From Bathynomus jamesi (lineage: Eukaryota > Arthropoda > Malacostraca > Isopoda > Cirolanidae), in the NCBI GenBank assembly GCA_023014485.1, contig JAJOZX010001566.1:111001-175000 (forward strand): a DNA stretch of 64,000 nt. Reading direction: 5' to 3'. How positions within the stretch are numbered: position 1 is the stretch's first letter; each line of letters opens with the position of its first letter. The notes beneath the pieces were generated by a model, which saw nothing but the letters and a program-made list of their open reading frames with translations, ran no database searches and had not been told where the DNA came from. Shown here in pieces: positions 19,661-30,894 of the stretch. The position numbers and the translations under genes are program-made.

Positions 19661-21733
19661 ATGAATAGAGAGTGTAAAAATGATCCCAATAGATTCTGCT
19701 ACATATGTGGGACGGTTACCATGCCAAATAACCAGTCCCAAATCACTAAATTTGTGAAGACAATGTATAGAGATAGAGCATACTTGGAATTAAGCTAGGG
19801 GACCAGGACAAAAAATTTCGCCCCTCATATGTACTGCAAGACGTGCATTGAAAATTTGAGAAGATGGAGCAAAGGCAGAGCGAAATCTTTGCCTTTTGGA
19901 ATTCCCATGATTTGGAGAGAAGGAAAGGATCACGTGACAGATTGCTATTTCTGCATGAAACCTCCAAGGTGGGCTTATAAATTTATTTTTATTAATATTT
20001 TGAAATCCTCGTATGAAACTTGACATAATATTCACCATAATGTAATATTCACCATATATAGCATAACATTCACCATAATGGTAATCATACATTTACATAT
20101 ACATATTGTTATAGAAAATACATTACACATACATATTGTTATACAAGTTACATTTACATATACAATGATTGTATATTTTCTTTCTTTTTCATTCATATTG
20201 TCCCCGAAGGGACAATATGAATGAAAAAGAAAGAAAATATACAGACTCCATCGACCTATTTCATATCTTACAGACCGCAGCCTTCCCTCACGAGCCGCCA
20301 CTGTCTGAATGCTTCTTCTATTTCATATGCAAGTTTTATATCCATGTTTCTGTGTTTCTATTTTCAGGAGTTAACAAGAAGAATAAACACATTGTTGTAT
20401 ACCCTGACATTCCTTCTGCTATGAGACCTGTACCCCATGGTCCTGGAATTCCAATACCCGACCCACCTCAAACCCTGGACTTCGATGATTCTGATGATGA
20501 ATCAATGACCAATGCCAATGACCAGTCCCAGTCGTATATACCTGAAAATACCGCTTCAAATGAGCCGAGGCCTCTCAACCAGGCCAAACTTAATGATCTT
20601 ACCAGGGATTTAGGACTTTCCAAATTAGCTGCCGAGATCTTGGGCTCAGACTTCGAGAGGACAACTTGCTGGCTCCGGGAACAACATTCTCCTGATATAG
20701 GAAACGAGAGAAGAATTCCGCAAGTTTTTAGCAGTGCACGAAAATACCTCTTCCTTAGTGTACTGCTGCAATGTTGAGGGGCTAATCGAATCCTTGGGCC
20801 TGCCATATAACGCATCAGAATGGAGGCTATTTATAGACTCGTCTAAACGAAGTTTGAAAGCAGTACTTCTCAACATTGGGAATAGGGTTGCATCAGTCCC
20901 TGTAGCACATCCGTACAACTTACTGAGAGCTACGATAATATGAAAATTTACTGGATGCTCTCGTATACGACCAACATAACTGGAGGATCTGTGGAGGATT
21001 TGAAGGTAATACTAATATCATAAGTAAACTATGCTATTGACTATGTTGTTTTTCCAAAGGTTATTGAGAGCGTATAAGAACACTTAACTTCCCCACAGAA
21101 GTGATACAGTCCAATGCATAGATTTTTTTATCTGATAGAACAAATTCTCTAAATTCTTTAAATATTTTCATTTTTTTTCAGATTGTGGCATTTGTATTGG
21201 GAATGCAAGGGGGATACACGAAATACCCATGTTTCCTCTGCAAATGGGATAGCCGAGCGGATGAGAAGCACTATGCGCAGCGTGAATGGGCATCCAGAGA
21301 GAATTTTGAACCTGGGTCGCATAATGTCGTTTCAGTGCCCCTTGTACCACCAACAAAAATTTTGCTCCCACCACTTCATATTAAGCTGGGCTTGATGAAA
21401 AATTTCATCAAATCAATGAATAAGGAGGGTTCAGCATTCCGATATCTCGAGAGTAAATTTCCTCATATATCTGATGCTAAACTAAATGCTGGGGTTTTTG
21501 ATGGTCCTCAAATTCGAACTTTGATCAAGGATACTCAGTTCGAAAACGCAATGACTCCAACTGAGAAGAATGCCTGGCAGGCATTCAAATCAGTTGTCAC
21601 TGATTTTCTTGAAAATTGCGGGGATTATAGTGAGGAACAGGGTGAACGATTTCACCAAGATATCAAAATAATGGAAGAGAGGTACCAGGGAAACTGGGAT
21701 ATCAATATGCTGGCGACTATTGCTGGTGTTTGA
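19661..21733 (+). pseudogene. Intron-bearing zinc-finger gene of transposon type, broken
   Basis: Three exon-like parts with consensus splice sites. The first starts at ATG 19661 and ends at a GT donor, 19969. The second runs from the acceptor ending 20367 to a donor at 21006. The third runs from the acceptor ending 21181 to the stop at 21733. The first carries metal-binding words CYICG, CKTC and HVTDCYFC. The second has LNDLTRDLGLSKLAAEIL and, after frame changes, VEGLIESLGLPYNASEWRLF. The third has FVLGMQGGYTKYPCFLCKW, LLPPLHIKLGLMKNFIK and GERFHQDIK. I recall this arrangement as a repeated ORF family in invertebrate genomes but cannot name the superfamily. Lesions: TAG at 19796-19798, frame breaks near 20650-20730 and 20920-20945, and a probable internal deletion near 21620. 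Introns show it is not a processed copy. Confidence 0.6.
20171..20242. repeat. Perfect 34-bp hairpin with CGAA loop
   Basis: Arms 20171-20204 and 20209-20242 are exact reverse complements around a four-base loop. It lies in the first intron-like gap of the broken gene, next to tandem ACATTTACATATACATATTG-like repeats (20080-20165). Confidence 0.9.
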
Positions 21734-22104
21734 AGCGAGACTGTGCCGAAGAAAAACACAGACGGAAAGCCAAAAAAACTTCATTCCTTCCTCAATAAAC
21801 TTTTTTCCATATTCATTGTATGAATAAAAGTATTTATTCACACAATTTTCATTTTTCACGAGTGTTCTTATAATATTACTCGTATCTACAGTGTTTAAGC
21901 TAAAAAATCAATAAATTTGGGGATAAAATTGGACTTATAATAAATGGCCAATAGAGAAAAAACCTGACCTGATTGAGGAAAACCAATGTCATTTTCGAAT
22001 TCAGCATGGTCGAATTATATAATATGAGTTGAAAAAAGCCTCACAGCAGACAAAAACATTTCATATGCATACCAGTGTAATGAATATAAGGATTATACAA
22101 TATA

Positions 22105-22338
22105 CAGTGCGTTCGAAAAGTCTCTCCGCAGTCAACGTGCTTGTTGTCAAAAGTGTTTGACAACAAGTGTAGACGAGTTACTCTGTGCCTGCAAAATGGT
22201 GGAAAACACTTTCAACACATGCTGTAAAATCAAAAGGTTCTGTAATAAAATCACTAAATCATGGTTGAATGAAAACATTGTAGTTTTTCAATTTCCTATG
22301 CGTTTAACATAGCACTGCGGAGACTTTTCGAACGCACT
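22105..22338. mobile_element. Mariner-type MITE, TIR CAGTGCGTTCGAAAAGTCTC
   Basis: About 234 bp with roughly 28-bp TIRs (AGTGCGTTCGAAAAGTCTC...CGCAGT at both ends) and TA just outside the left end. Non-coding. The terminus is of the mariner type. Confidence 0.8.
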
Positions 22339-22907
22339 ATATAATATAAGAATTATATAATATAAGGATTATATAAAGATAAGGATTATATAAATACAAG
22401 GATTATCCTCTAGAATGACATTAATATAATAATATAACATCCTAACTAATTCTAACGAGATGATAACTGTTTTTTTATAATACAGATTTATATACACAAC
22501 ATAAGTCGGGGTGGTTAAGTCTAGTTCAGGCGGTATGAGGGCGCACTCTTGGCCGTGCATAAATAGTTTGCGAGAATAGTCTTTTCACTACAAATATATC
22601 GAGGATAATAGCACACACAATGATAATACTGACGGCAGATGTTGGTAAATGGTAAATAATTGTTACTGGTTACAGTTTTTGTAAAAGGTTATTCTGCTTA
22701 TTAATTATCTAAAAATTTTTTTTTAAGAACGGCTCAATTGTTCATTCCATTTAGGGGCATGAAGTCCAGGTAGGATGGTCACCGGTTTCATGGCGGAATT
22801 CGAGATTTTTATGGTAGGTTTGAATTTAGTTTCAGACAGAAAGGGGTACGAGTTGTTAATTGTAATATCAACATTATAAGGGGAACCATTTTATTCATAT
22901 CTACGTC
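22339..22907. other. AT-rich region downstream of Gypsy fragment
   Basis: Contains repeats of a TATAAGGATTA-like unit (22340-22410). No gene identified. The part next to 22908 may belong to the 3' side of the Gypsy element (minus strand), but no LTR was recognised. Confidence 0.4.
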
Positions 22908-24325
22908 TTAAATTATACGGAGCTGTGGGTGGTTGTGTAGATGTTTGTGGTCGTGTAGATGTTTGTGTTTGTTTGCGGAGTGGTCTGCCTCGTTTAGGTG
23001 GTAGTGGGGTCGATCATTAAGCTCGGATTCTGAGTGTGTTCGTTTTTTTCGTGAAGGTTCTAATTCACGTGGTTGTTGCATTTGCGGCCGGTATGTAGGG
23101 TCCGTGCGTCGATCATCAATTGGTGAGAGTGGTGACGGACGAGATGGGGGAGTTGGAGGAGATGGTGGAGTTCCACTGAGTGATCCTCTAGAAGGGGTTT
23201 CTCCAGGGTCTGGTTCCGATGGGACTCTCGGGTCGGGGACCTCTTCTTGTTCAGAGATTGGCTCGAGTACTGGTAGTATTACGAGGTACCAATCTTCGTC
23301 ACGGGTAGTGGTTTCCGCGGTGACTACTTCGGTTCTGTGGTCCCTACTGGATTTGTTAATACTTGGATCTTTCGAAGGATAGGCTGCTCGAACGCCTGGC
23401 AGATGTTTTTTGGGAAGGTGTTGTTCAGCAGCTATCTTCAAATTATCAGCGTGAATGATCTTTAGTTTGGAATGATCTCGGAGGTCGAGGATTTCGTAAC
23501 GGTTCTTTCCGAGGTTTTTCATAATCCTATATGGGCCATCCCATTTTGGGTATAATTTGCGATCAGTACTTGGCGGTTTTACGCTCTTTATGTAACATCG
23601 CATACCGACGATTATATTTATAGTCCCATGTACGGGAGGATGTATCGACAACGTGGTGAAGGGGTTCTAAGATCTTCCGATTGTGCCTTTCCACTAAGCC
23701 GTTTGCCTGTGGATGGTATGCCACAATGTGTGTGTTTTTAATTTTACACATGTTACAGAGTGACTCCAACAGTTTGGAAGTGAAACTAAGGGCGTTATCC
23801 GAAATTATGACGGAAGAGTAGCATGGTTTTGGATGATGCGTTCCACTAGGGCTCTTGCCACAGTTTCCGAGGTCTGGTTTGGAATGGCAACTACTTCGCT
23901 GTAACGCGAGAAGTGGTCCGTAAACACAATTATGTACTGGTTTCCCTTTGATGTTTTTGGGAATGGTCCCAGTATGTCCATTCCAGTTCTTTGCCAGGGC
24001 CGTTGGCATACTGGATATTTATGCATGGGAGATGTGGACGGTACGTTGCCTTTATGCTTTAAACAAGACGGGCATTCATGTACCTTTTTGTTCATTTCGG
24101 GAAAATGGTATCGCTCCAAAAGACTCCTGATGGTGCGATCCGGCCCCATGTGGCCATACAAAGGTGAGTCGTGACAAAGTCCGATGGTTATATCTACGAA
24201 ATCCTTTGGTATTTCCACGAGGTCGTTTTCATCTTCGTTCCTAAAATGTACGAGCCCATCATTTAGGTTATACTGTTCTTTTACCTTCGATGGTTCCTAT
24301 TGTTCCAGGCGAGCCCGAAGGTTCT
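22908..24325 (-). pseudogene. Gypsy-type integrase with His-rich tail
   Basis: Read on the minus strand from about 24325: zinc-binding region with HDSPLYGHMG and CPSCLKHK, then the catalytic core with GMDILGPFP (D), SVIISDNALSF (D) and NGLVERHNR (E), then a GPY/F-like module (PKWDGPYRIMKNLGKNRYEI). After this comes a Pro/Ser-rich region and a tail with HKHLHDHKHLHNH. Integrase inserts the DNA copy of an LTR retrotransposon. Frame breaks lie near 23805 and 23600. RT, RNase H and LTRs are missing; the upstream side stops at about 24325. Confidence 0.85.
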
Positions 24326-24578
24326 GGGTGTGTCAAAATGAATTTATGTCAAAATGAATTCACGTCAAAATGAATATAAACGTATACAAATAAAGTATTA
24401 TATGAATATGAATATTACGATTATATAAATATAAGGATTTATATAAATATAGGAATTATATAAGAATTATACGAATGAATGAATATAAAAATATAGGAAT
24501 TATTCAGTGTTCATTTTCACACACACACACACACACATATATATATAATAAATTTATAAAATGTATTATGCAGAATAT

Positions 24579-24612
<34 letters not shown>

Positions 24613-25460
24613 ATGCTTGTTGAAACAGTAAAAAATGGTATCCGTTTAATCAGGAACTCAATTACAGTGAAAATTTATTTTTCTTTTAACCTCACATGTC
24701 AGAATTACAAATGGGGGAACTAAATATTGTGAAAACAGAGAAAAACATTTTTGGAAATTCACTTCGTTGCAAAATAAAATTCACAAAACAAGCATTAAAA
24801 AAAAAGTAATAATAAAAAAAAATAGTTACCTTTCATTTTTTGGATGCGTAAAAAGCTGGTATCAAATGTTGGATTTTTCGGAAGAAATTCGCCAATCGAA
24901 TTATAATTTGGTCATATTTTTTATGCACTGGGTACAGTTGGGTATAAAAATGCCTGTAAATGGGTAGAAAAAGTGCTCGTGTACTCATCTTGCAAGCGAT
25001 AAAATTGATAATAATTCATGTTTTGAAAAAATTAAATAATACAAAATACAGTGTAATTATCGTACAGTCTTGATACACCAGTCTTGATACACTGTGCCGT
25101 AAGGATACATGTGTGTCCCAGCGTATCCAGATTTGATTAATCAGTGGTACGTCACGTTGTCTACTGAGTCTAGATGACTTTTCAAGTGAAAAGATTTTTG
25201 ATATGATGAAGTGCATGAAAATTAACTCGGCGTTCAAATATAAATTCAAATTCAAAAATTTTTATTCAGAAAAGAATTCAAGTGACAGAGTGTTACAGTT
25301 TTTAGGTATATGATATGACGTTAATATATTCACAGTAATCTTATCTGAATATGCCGTTGCAAGCATGGAGAATTTTTAAGCAAAATTAATGGCATTTAGT
25401 TTATTTATTACATAAAAACAGTGAAAGTGGCAAGTAATAGTAACAGTAACAGTGATAACA

Positions 25461-25491
<31 letters not shown>

Positions 25492-25600
25492 TTAATAATA
25501 AATGCAATATAAAGTTTACAAAATGTTATATAATTTTAAATCATTAACTTACAATGAATAAATAGATAATTTGTAACTCATTAAGAAATCTACTCATATC
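24326..25600. other. AT-rich region with microsatellites, no gene
   Basis: Includes (CA)n/(TA)n at 24518-24612 and (AAT)n at 25465-25500. Open frames are short and without recognisable domains. Confidence 0.5.
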
Positions 25601-25614
25601 AGACCAATCGAAAT

Positions 25615-25783
25615 AAATCAAAGCATGTTTTTCCTCAATGTAGATTGTCTTCATCTCAAAAATTACCCATTTTCATTGGACTGAAACTACGGAATGATTT
25701 AAATGCTGATATAAAAAATATTGCGAATGTAAATTCGTTTAAAACCAAGTTGAAATCTCGATTAATAATGGAATACTAATCAA
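25615..25783 (+). pseudogene. C-terminal scrap of a non-LTR RT protein
   Basis: Plus-strand reading gives LPIFIGLKLRNDLNADIKN followed by NSFKTKLKSRLI and a stop, the usual end of Jockey/CR1-type proteins (LxNxLP...FKxxLKxxL). Nothing upstream can be joined to it with confidence. Confidence 0.5.
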
Positions 25784-26361
25784 AAAATCTAGGATTAAAT
25801 GTACATTACTTGTTATTGTTCATCTCTCGTGTCTAATATTAATTTCTTTGTACTGTATAAGTATTGGTATAATACAGTACCTTCAATAATGACTTTGTAT
25901 TTGTTTTATATTTATAATAATAATAACTTAAGATTACTATACGAGTATACTGTAATTAATAATATTTATTCAGGATTTATATATTAGTAATAATAATAAC
26001 TATCTGTTTTATTTTTAATTAAGAGCCCAGTAAAGCCTAAAGCTTAAGGCCAAATTAAATAAAATAAATAGTCCGAATTCACAATTATTTATGTTAAAAC
26101 AAAAACAAAAATTGTAAACTTTATTTATTTTATTAATAAAAGTTATTCAGTTCAATTTCATCCAATTAAATGATTTATTGTGTATATATTGAAGGAAAAA
26201 AATGATATTTAATAAAAATGTATAAAATGAATAAATTCGTTATTAAAAGTGTTTAATGGAATTAGCATATTTTAAATTGCAATTGTTGATTACAAAATTG
26301 TTATTATGGTGAAAATGTTAGTAGTGAACTTATGCATCAGTAGGAGCAATGAATTGCTTTT
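25784..26361. other. AT-rich stretch, no gene seen
   Basis: No domain or repeat recognised. Confidence 0.5.
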
Positions 26362-27190
26362 TTAGTGATATGTGAAATACATTAATGATAAAACCTGCTT
26401 GATATGCATTAGAATTGTATTCCATACATCTGCTCCTTTGAAAGAGAGTGCATTTCCTGCAGCTTCTGTTGTATAGTTAGATTTGTGTATAAAATCCCTG
26501 GGCAGTCCAGTGTCATAACGATGGTGTATTTGATGGGGGATGATTGCTCTTTGAATGAGTAATGTATTTTGATTTTTATTGATAACTTTGAACATATTGA
26601 TAGCAACACTGAATTTGTATGTCATTTAGTTTTAAAATATTTAGCTCATTGAACATTGGCGAAGTGTGACTTTGTCTTTTGTCATTATTCGAGAGAGTTC
26701 GCAGACATTTTTTATGAATTACTTCCAAAGGATGTTTTATATATTTCTTTGAGCTTCCCCATGTTGTAAAGCAATATAATAAATGTGAATGGATGAAAGA
26801 ATAATGTAAGGTAAGGAGTTCCTTTTGAGAAGGGTCTTTTTTAGTTTAAATAATATGAAGAGAAATTTTGATATTTTGGATTTGATATGTTGTACATGAC
26901 TTTTGAAATTTAATTTTTCGTCTAAATTAATGCCAAGTACTTTAACCTCATTCACCCTTGTAAGAGTAGTATTCCCAATTTTTATTTGACAGTTTGTATT
27001 AATATGTTTCGTGGTAATAATCATATAAGATGACTTTGCAGGTTCAATAAAAGTTTATTAGATTTGTACAAATTTTCTAATTCCCTGTTCGTTTCATTAA
27101 TCAGAAAATCTGAGTTATGATGGGAGGAAGTTAGTGTGATATCATCTGCGTCTTGTATGCAATTTAGTTTGGTTGAGAGATGAAAAGCCG
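26362..27190 (-). pseudogene. Non-LTR retrotransposon RT, 3' fragment
   Basis: Minus strand: DADDITLTSSHHNSD (RT catalytic ADD) at about 27150, then TRVNEVKVLGINLDEKLNFK with SHVQHIKSKISK (26737-27024), then IPHQIHHRYDTGL and GADVWNTI (26362-26625). This is the RT palm-to-thumb end and C-terminus of a Jockey/CR1-like element. Separate frames and stops show decay. 5' truncated at about 27190, as is usual for these elements. Confidence 0.75.
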
Positions 27191-27219
27191 GATAAGCGAG
27201 AACTGGCTTTGAAACAAGT

Positions 27220-27723
27220 AAATCTTGTTGGCAGATATCACATTCGCCTCTCTACCGGGCCTGATAGTAGGCTCCGGGAGCCACGAACCGCGAAGGGGGA
27301 GTCAGTCCAAGAAGCTGATGCTTAGTTCCAGGAACTCGCGATACTCATCTCAAGGTTGGACTTCATTTGGAGAGGAGCCACTGAAGGAAGTGACTATTTG
27401 CTTCATATTATGCAGCAGAGAAGACAACCTCTCTTCAACACACGGTTGGTAGTCTGACCAATCGATGGAAACTCCATCGCTACTGGAATCGTTTGAAGAG
27501 GGAATGTCAGGTACAGTGGACGTCCCAAACATCATCTTGAACTCATCAACAGTGATAATTTCATGCATGTGATGGCAACAGGTAATATACAGAAGATTCT
27601 TCCCCAACTTCTCTCAATCAGGCTTCACGCTCCTCTGAGTTTGCCGGCGTTGCTGGCGGCGGTATCGAAGCACATTCCGATGATTTTATCTTGCAGGTTT
27701 CACTCTGTACTATTGCTGTAAAA
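27220..27723 (-). pseudogene. D/D/CxxH/E transposon copy 3, downstream part
   Basis: Minus strand: IIGMCFDTAASNAGKLRGA (second D region, about 27680-27640), then LLYITCCHHMHEI (the CxxH region; the frame 27350-27607 begins here) and further degenerate sequence to about 27220. It matches the protein at 14564-16819 in order. Interrupted upstream by a composite insertion at 27724-30894 and truncated downstream before the E region. Confidence 0.75.
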
Positions 27724-27815
27724 CTAGTAATGTACCGACTCCAAAGTTTATTCGATGCCGACGCCGATTCCACGAAAAACTGCCGATACCTATGTCGATG
27801 CCGATTCTTTGTCTA

Positions 27816-29003
27816 CAGGGTGGGCCGTAAGTTTCCATACATAGGAAAATTTAAACGTTTGTTTTTATGTTTCAGATACCCTAAGAATATGCGTTTGACG
27901 AAAGAGCAACGAATTGAAATCATACTGATGGCTGGGTCGGGAAGCAGTCGCATGGTTGCAATGAACTTTAACAGAAAACATGGAACGAACATCACACACG
28001 ACACTGTGGCAAAACTTATTAACAAGTTTCAGAAAACTGGAAATGTTGCAGATCAACCGCGAAGTGGTCCAAGACGTACAGCCACCGATGAAGACACAAC
28101 AGCTACGATACTTACAGCGCTTACACGGAGTCCCAGAAAAAGTACACGACGGTTGTCTGCAGAAAGTGGTGTCAGCAGATCGAGTATCAGGCGCATTTTG
28201 AAAGCAAACAAATGGCATCCATACAAATTGCATATGGCACAGCATTTGAGTGAAGACGACCCGGATAGACGGATGGAATTCTGTGAATGGGCATTAACCA
28301 AAGTGAACGAGGATGCAAACTTTTCAACTAAGATCTTGTTTACTGATGAAGCAAATTTTTACGTCAATGGAGAGGTTAATCGGCAAAACATACGTTATTG
28401 GAGTAATGCTAACCCTAACTGGCTGAGTCCGACGAAGATGCAAGGTGCCGGTAAAGTGATGGTGTGGGCCGGGATATGGGGTGACAGAATTATTGGACCA
28501 ATTTTTGTCAGTGGAAATCTTAATGCCGAAAGGTATCTTAACATGTTGCAAGAAGAGATTTTCCCATCCCTGCTAAACGAGGAAGGTAACTTCCCAGTTT
28601 ACTTCCAGCAAGATGGAGCTCCACCTCATTATGGTCTTCACGTGCGTCGGTATTTGGATCAGCAGCAGTTTCCGGATGCTTGGATTGGTCGGCGTGGTCC
28701 TGTGGAGTGGCCTCCCAGATCCCCAGATCTCACCCCCTTGATTTCTATCTTTGGGGGCACTTGAAGGCCATGGTGTATCAGGAAAAGATACGAGACATAA
28801 ATCATCTAAAGGAACGTATCACCAACGCCATTACAAGCATAACGTCAACTGTGCTAATGCGTGTTCATCAACAGTGGGGAACACGTATTGAAATGTGTTT
28901 TCAAAACAATGGCAACCATGTAGAGCATATTATATAAATAAAAATGGTTGTCCATAAAAAAATGTTTATTTTTCCTATGTATGGAAACTTACGGCCCACC
29001 CTG
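27816..29003 (+). mobile_element. Nearly complete mariner-type element
   Basis: TIRs CAGGGTGGGCCGTAAGTTTC at both ends with TA at 27814-27815 and 29004-29005. 1188 bp with one transposase gene. Parent-type copy for the deleted one at 5913-6669. Confidence 0.93.
27889..28937 (+). pseudogene. Mariner-type transposase with long D-D spacing, one frameshift
   Basis: ATG 27889 (MRLTKEQRIEIILM). N-terminal helix-turn-helix pair (DTVAKLINKFQKTGNV; SGVSRSSIRRILKAN), then catalytic words FTDEANFYVNG (D), FQQDGAPPHYG (D) and, after a one-base deletion near 28738, the LDFYLWG region with the third D; end NNGNHVEHII. The second and third D are about 42 residues apart counted across the frameshift, against 34 in the mariner at 10.6 kb. 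Only the frameshift appears to break it. The annotated upstream part (27691-27888) is not coding. Confidence 0.9.
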
Positions 29004-29839
29004 TATATTTAAAAAAATCAATTTCCTTCATAAATTTTACTAATCTAATGTGAAAACTTTCAATTTTCATATTTTTACATTTCAAATTTGTTTAAATGCT
29101 TTTTCTTAGCTTACTCCATAAAATACAGAACCAGAATTTGTTATTCATATACCGTAGCTAAAATGATGTTTTAAAAAGTTTTATTACTCAGTAAAATGAT
29201 AAAATAATTTTATTTCAGTTTCCTAAGTTGAATCCCAATATTTAAAGTAATTGTTTTTCCTTATGTTGAAGGTATTTTCTTTCTTTAACAATATAAACAA
29301 CAACAAAATTTTTCATTAAAATTTTAAGTCCTTGGTGGCCAATTTGAATAAAAAAATGACAAAAATTATTAAAATACCTAAAATAAAGTGAACATAATAA
29401 GATGATTTAATATATAAATTATAAAGTACAGCTTCATGTCGGTGAGATAGTGTTATTCTTCGTTACACCATCTCCGATATTTAAGGTATACTCAGTATGT
29501 CGCTTCCTTGCACCGACAATGAAGTTTATACTGCTGACGTCCACGGTTCTTCTTTTCAAAAACTTAATCTGACTGCGAGTTACGGAAAAACAATTTATAC
29601 CTTCGCTCATTGGCGTCTCCCTCCCTTAATCCGTTGTGGGAGTGGAATGTTTATAAATCTCACGTGGAAGGATATAAATGACGAGTTACCTTTTACAGCC
29701 TTTATTTCACAAGGATAGATCACTTTTAAGATATTAGGTTTCTTTTACAAGCAACGTAAACAGTGTTGTATCAATACATTGGCTTAGGCCTTAGAGAGTT
29801 ATTAACGAACCATGCTTTCATCGAAAAAAAGCTAAGGAC
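29004..29839. other. AT-rich stretch, no supported gene
   Basis: A 73-codon open frame at 29497-29718 has no recognised domain and no relatives in the window. Confidence 0.45.
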
Positions 29840-30030
29840 CAGTGGTGGGCAAAAAGTAATCGATTATAAATAAAAATTACTGATGTCTGAATAGTAACTA
29901 AAAGTATAAAGTAGAAATTACTTCTCTGGATTAATTATATTATAATACTAATATAATACTTTATACTTTTATTTACTTTTCAGACATCAGTAATTTTTAT
30001 TTGTAATCGATTACTTTTTGCCCACCACTA
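29840..30030. mobile_element. hAT-type MITE, TIR AGTGGTGGGCAAAAAGTAATC
   Basis: Inverted ends of about 50 bp (through the TTACTGATGTCTGAA region). Flanks CTAAGGAC (29832-29839) and CTGAAGAC (30031-30038) agree at 6 of 8 bases, consistent with a decayed 8-bp duplication. Confidence 0.75.
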
Positions 30031-30880
30031 CTGAAGACCCGAGCCGAATCGGCTGCCCAAAGGGCGAGGCACGCACTGCCCAGAGGGGTGAGGCTTCGAC
30101 TGACCCTCTCAAAGTGTTTGCACTTTGCCCTGGAGAAACTCCCGTGGTGCCACGTTTACCGAAGATTCTTAAGGTTGCAAAGGTTGCCTAACAATGATAT
30201 TAGCAAATGAATTGATATAATTTTGGTTTTATACTGTTTTATGTGATTTATATTAGCCGAAAAGAACACTTAGAATTTAGGAGTCTCTCTTTAAAATTAT
30301 ATAGATGTGGCACCTTTAGGTTTATCGAAAAAGGATGCCAGACAATGTACTGGGCATTGAGGCAATTTATACAAATATTAAAAATTTAACGGATTAATAC
30401 TTTAATTTATATGAACAGAATAATATCTTTTAAAGGATTAATACTCGTACTTTAATTTATACAAACATAATGATATTTTTAAATTTTAACAAAAATTTAT
30501 TTCCTGTGGGGAAAACCTTTTGCGCATGTTAATGCATAAATTATAAAGTACAGCTTAATATAGAATTATTATTAATATATGTAGAGTCGGAGATTACAAT
30601 AGTTTATAATATTTAGAGATTAGCTAGCTAGAGAAAATGTAAATTTATGGGCAACTTAGCTCATTAAAAAGCTTTGCCTTTTTCGTGAATGTAAAATATG
30701 TTTATATAATTACACTTTGAAGTGAATATAAATTATAATTATCAGTGATTTTGTCTGTTCAATTTTCTAGAATTATAGATTTTGTTTTGCAATGAAAATT
30801 TTAACATTTCAAAGAATTGGTGAGAGAATCGGCTAAATTTGGCCGATTCCGATGCCCCCAAAATGGCCGATACCGATTAA
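30031..30880. other. No gene; short GC-rich patch
   Basis: 30035-30190 is GC-rich against AT-rich surroundings but I recognise no RNA or protein in it. The rest is AT-rich. Confidence 0.4.
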
Positions 30881-30894
30881 TCGGTACACCACTG

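Larger units (their letters stand above)
27724..30894. mobile_element. Composite insertion splitting transposon copy 3 (possible hAT)
   Basis: The left end has CTAGTAATGTACCGAC and the right end, reverse-complemented, CAGTGGTGTACCGATTAATC. These are weakly alike and hAT-like. Copy 3 coding sequence stops at one edge and resumes at the other. Inside are a mariner (27816-29003) and a hAT MITE (29840-30030). No own transposase recognised. Confidence 0.45.

Noticed and set aside
29497..29718. 73-codon open frame as a host gene
   Set aside because: Short, no domain, no splice context; chance cannot be excluded.
30035..30190. GC-rich patch as a structured RNA
   Set aside because: I could not match it to any RNA class or fold it convincingly by eye.
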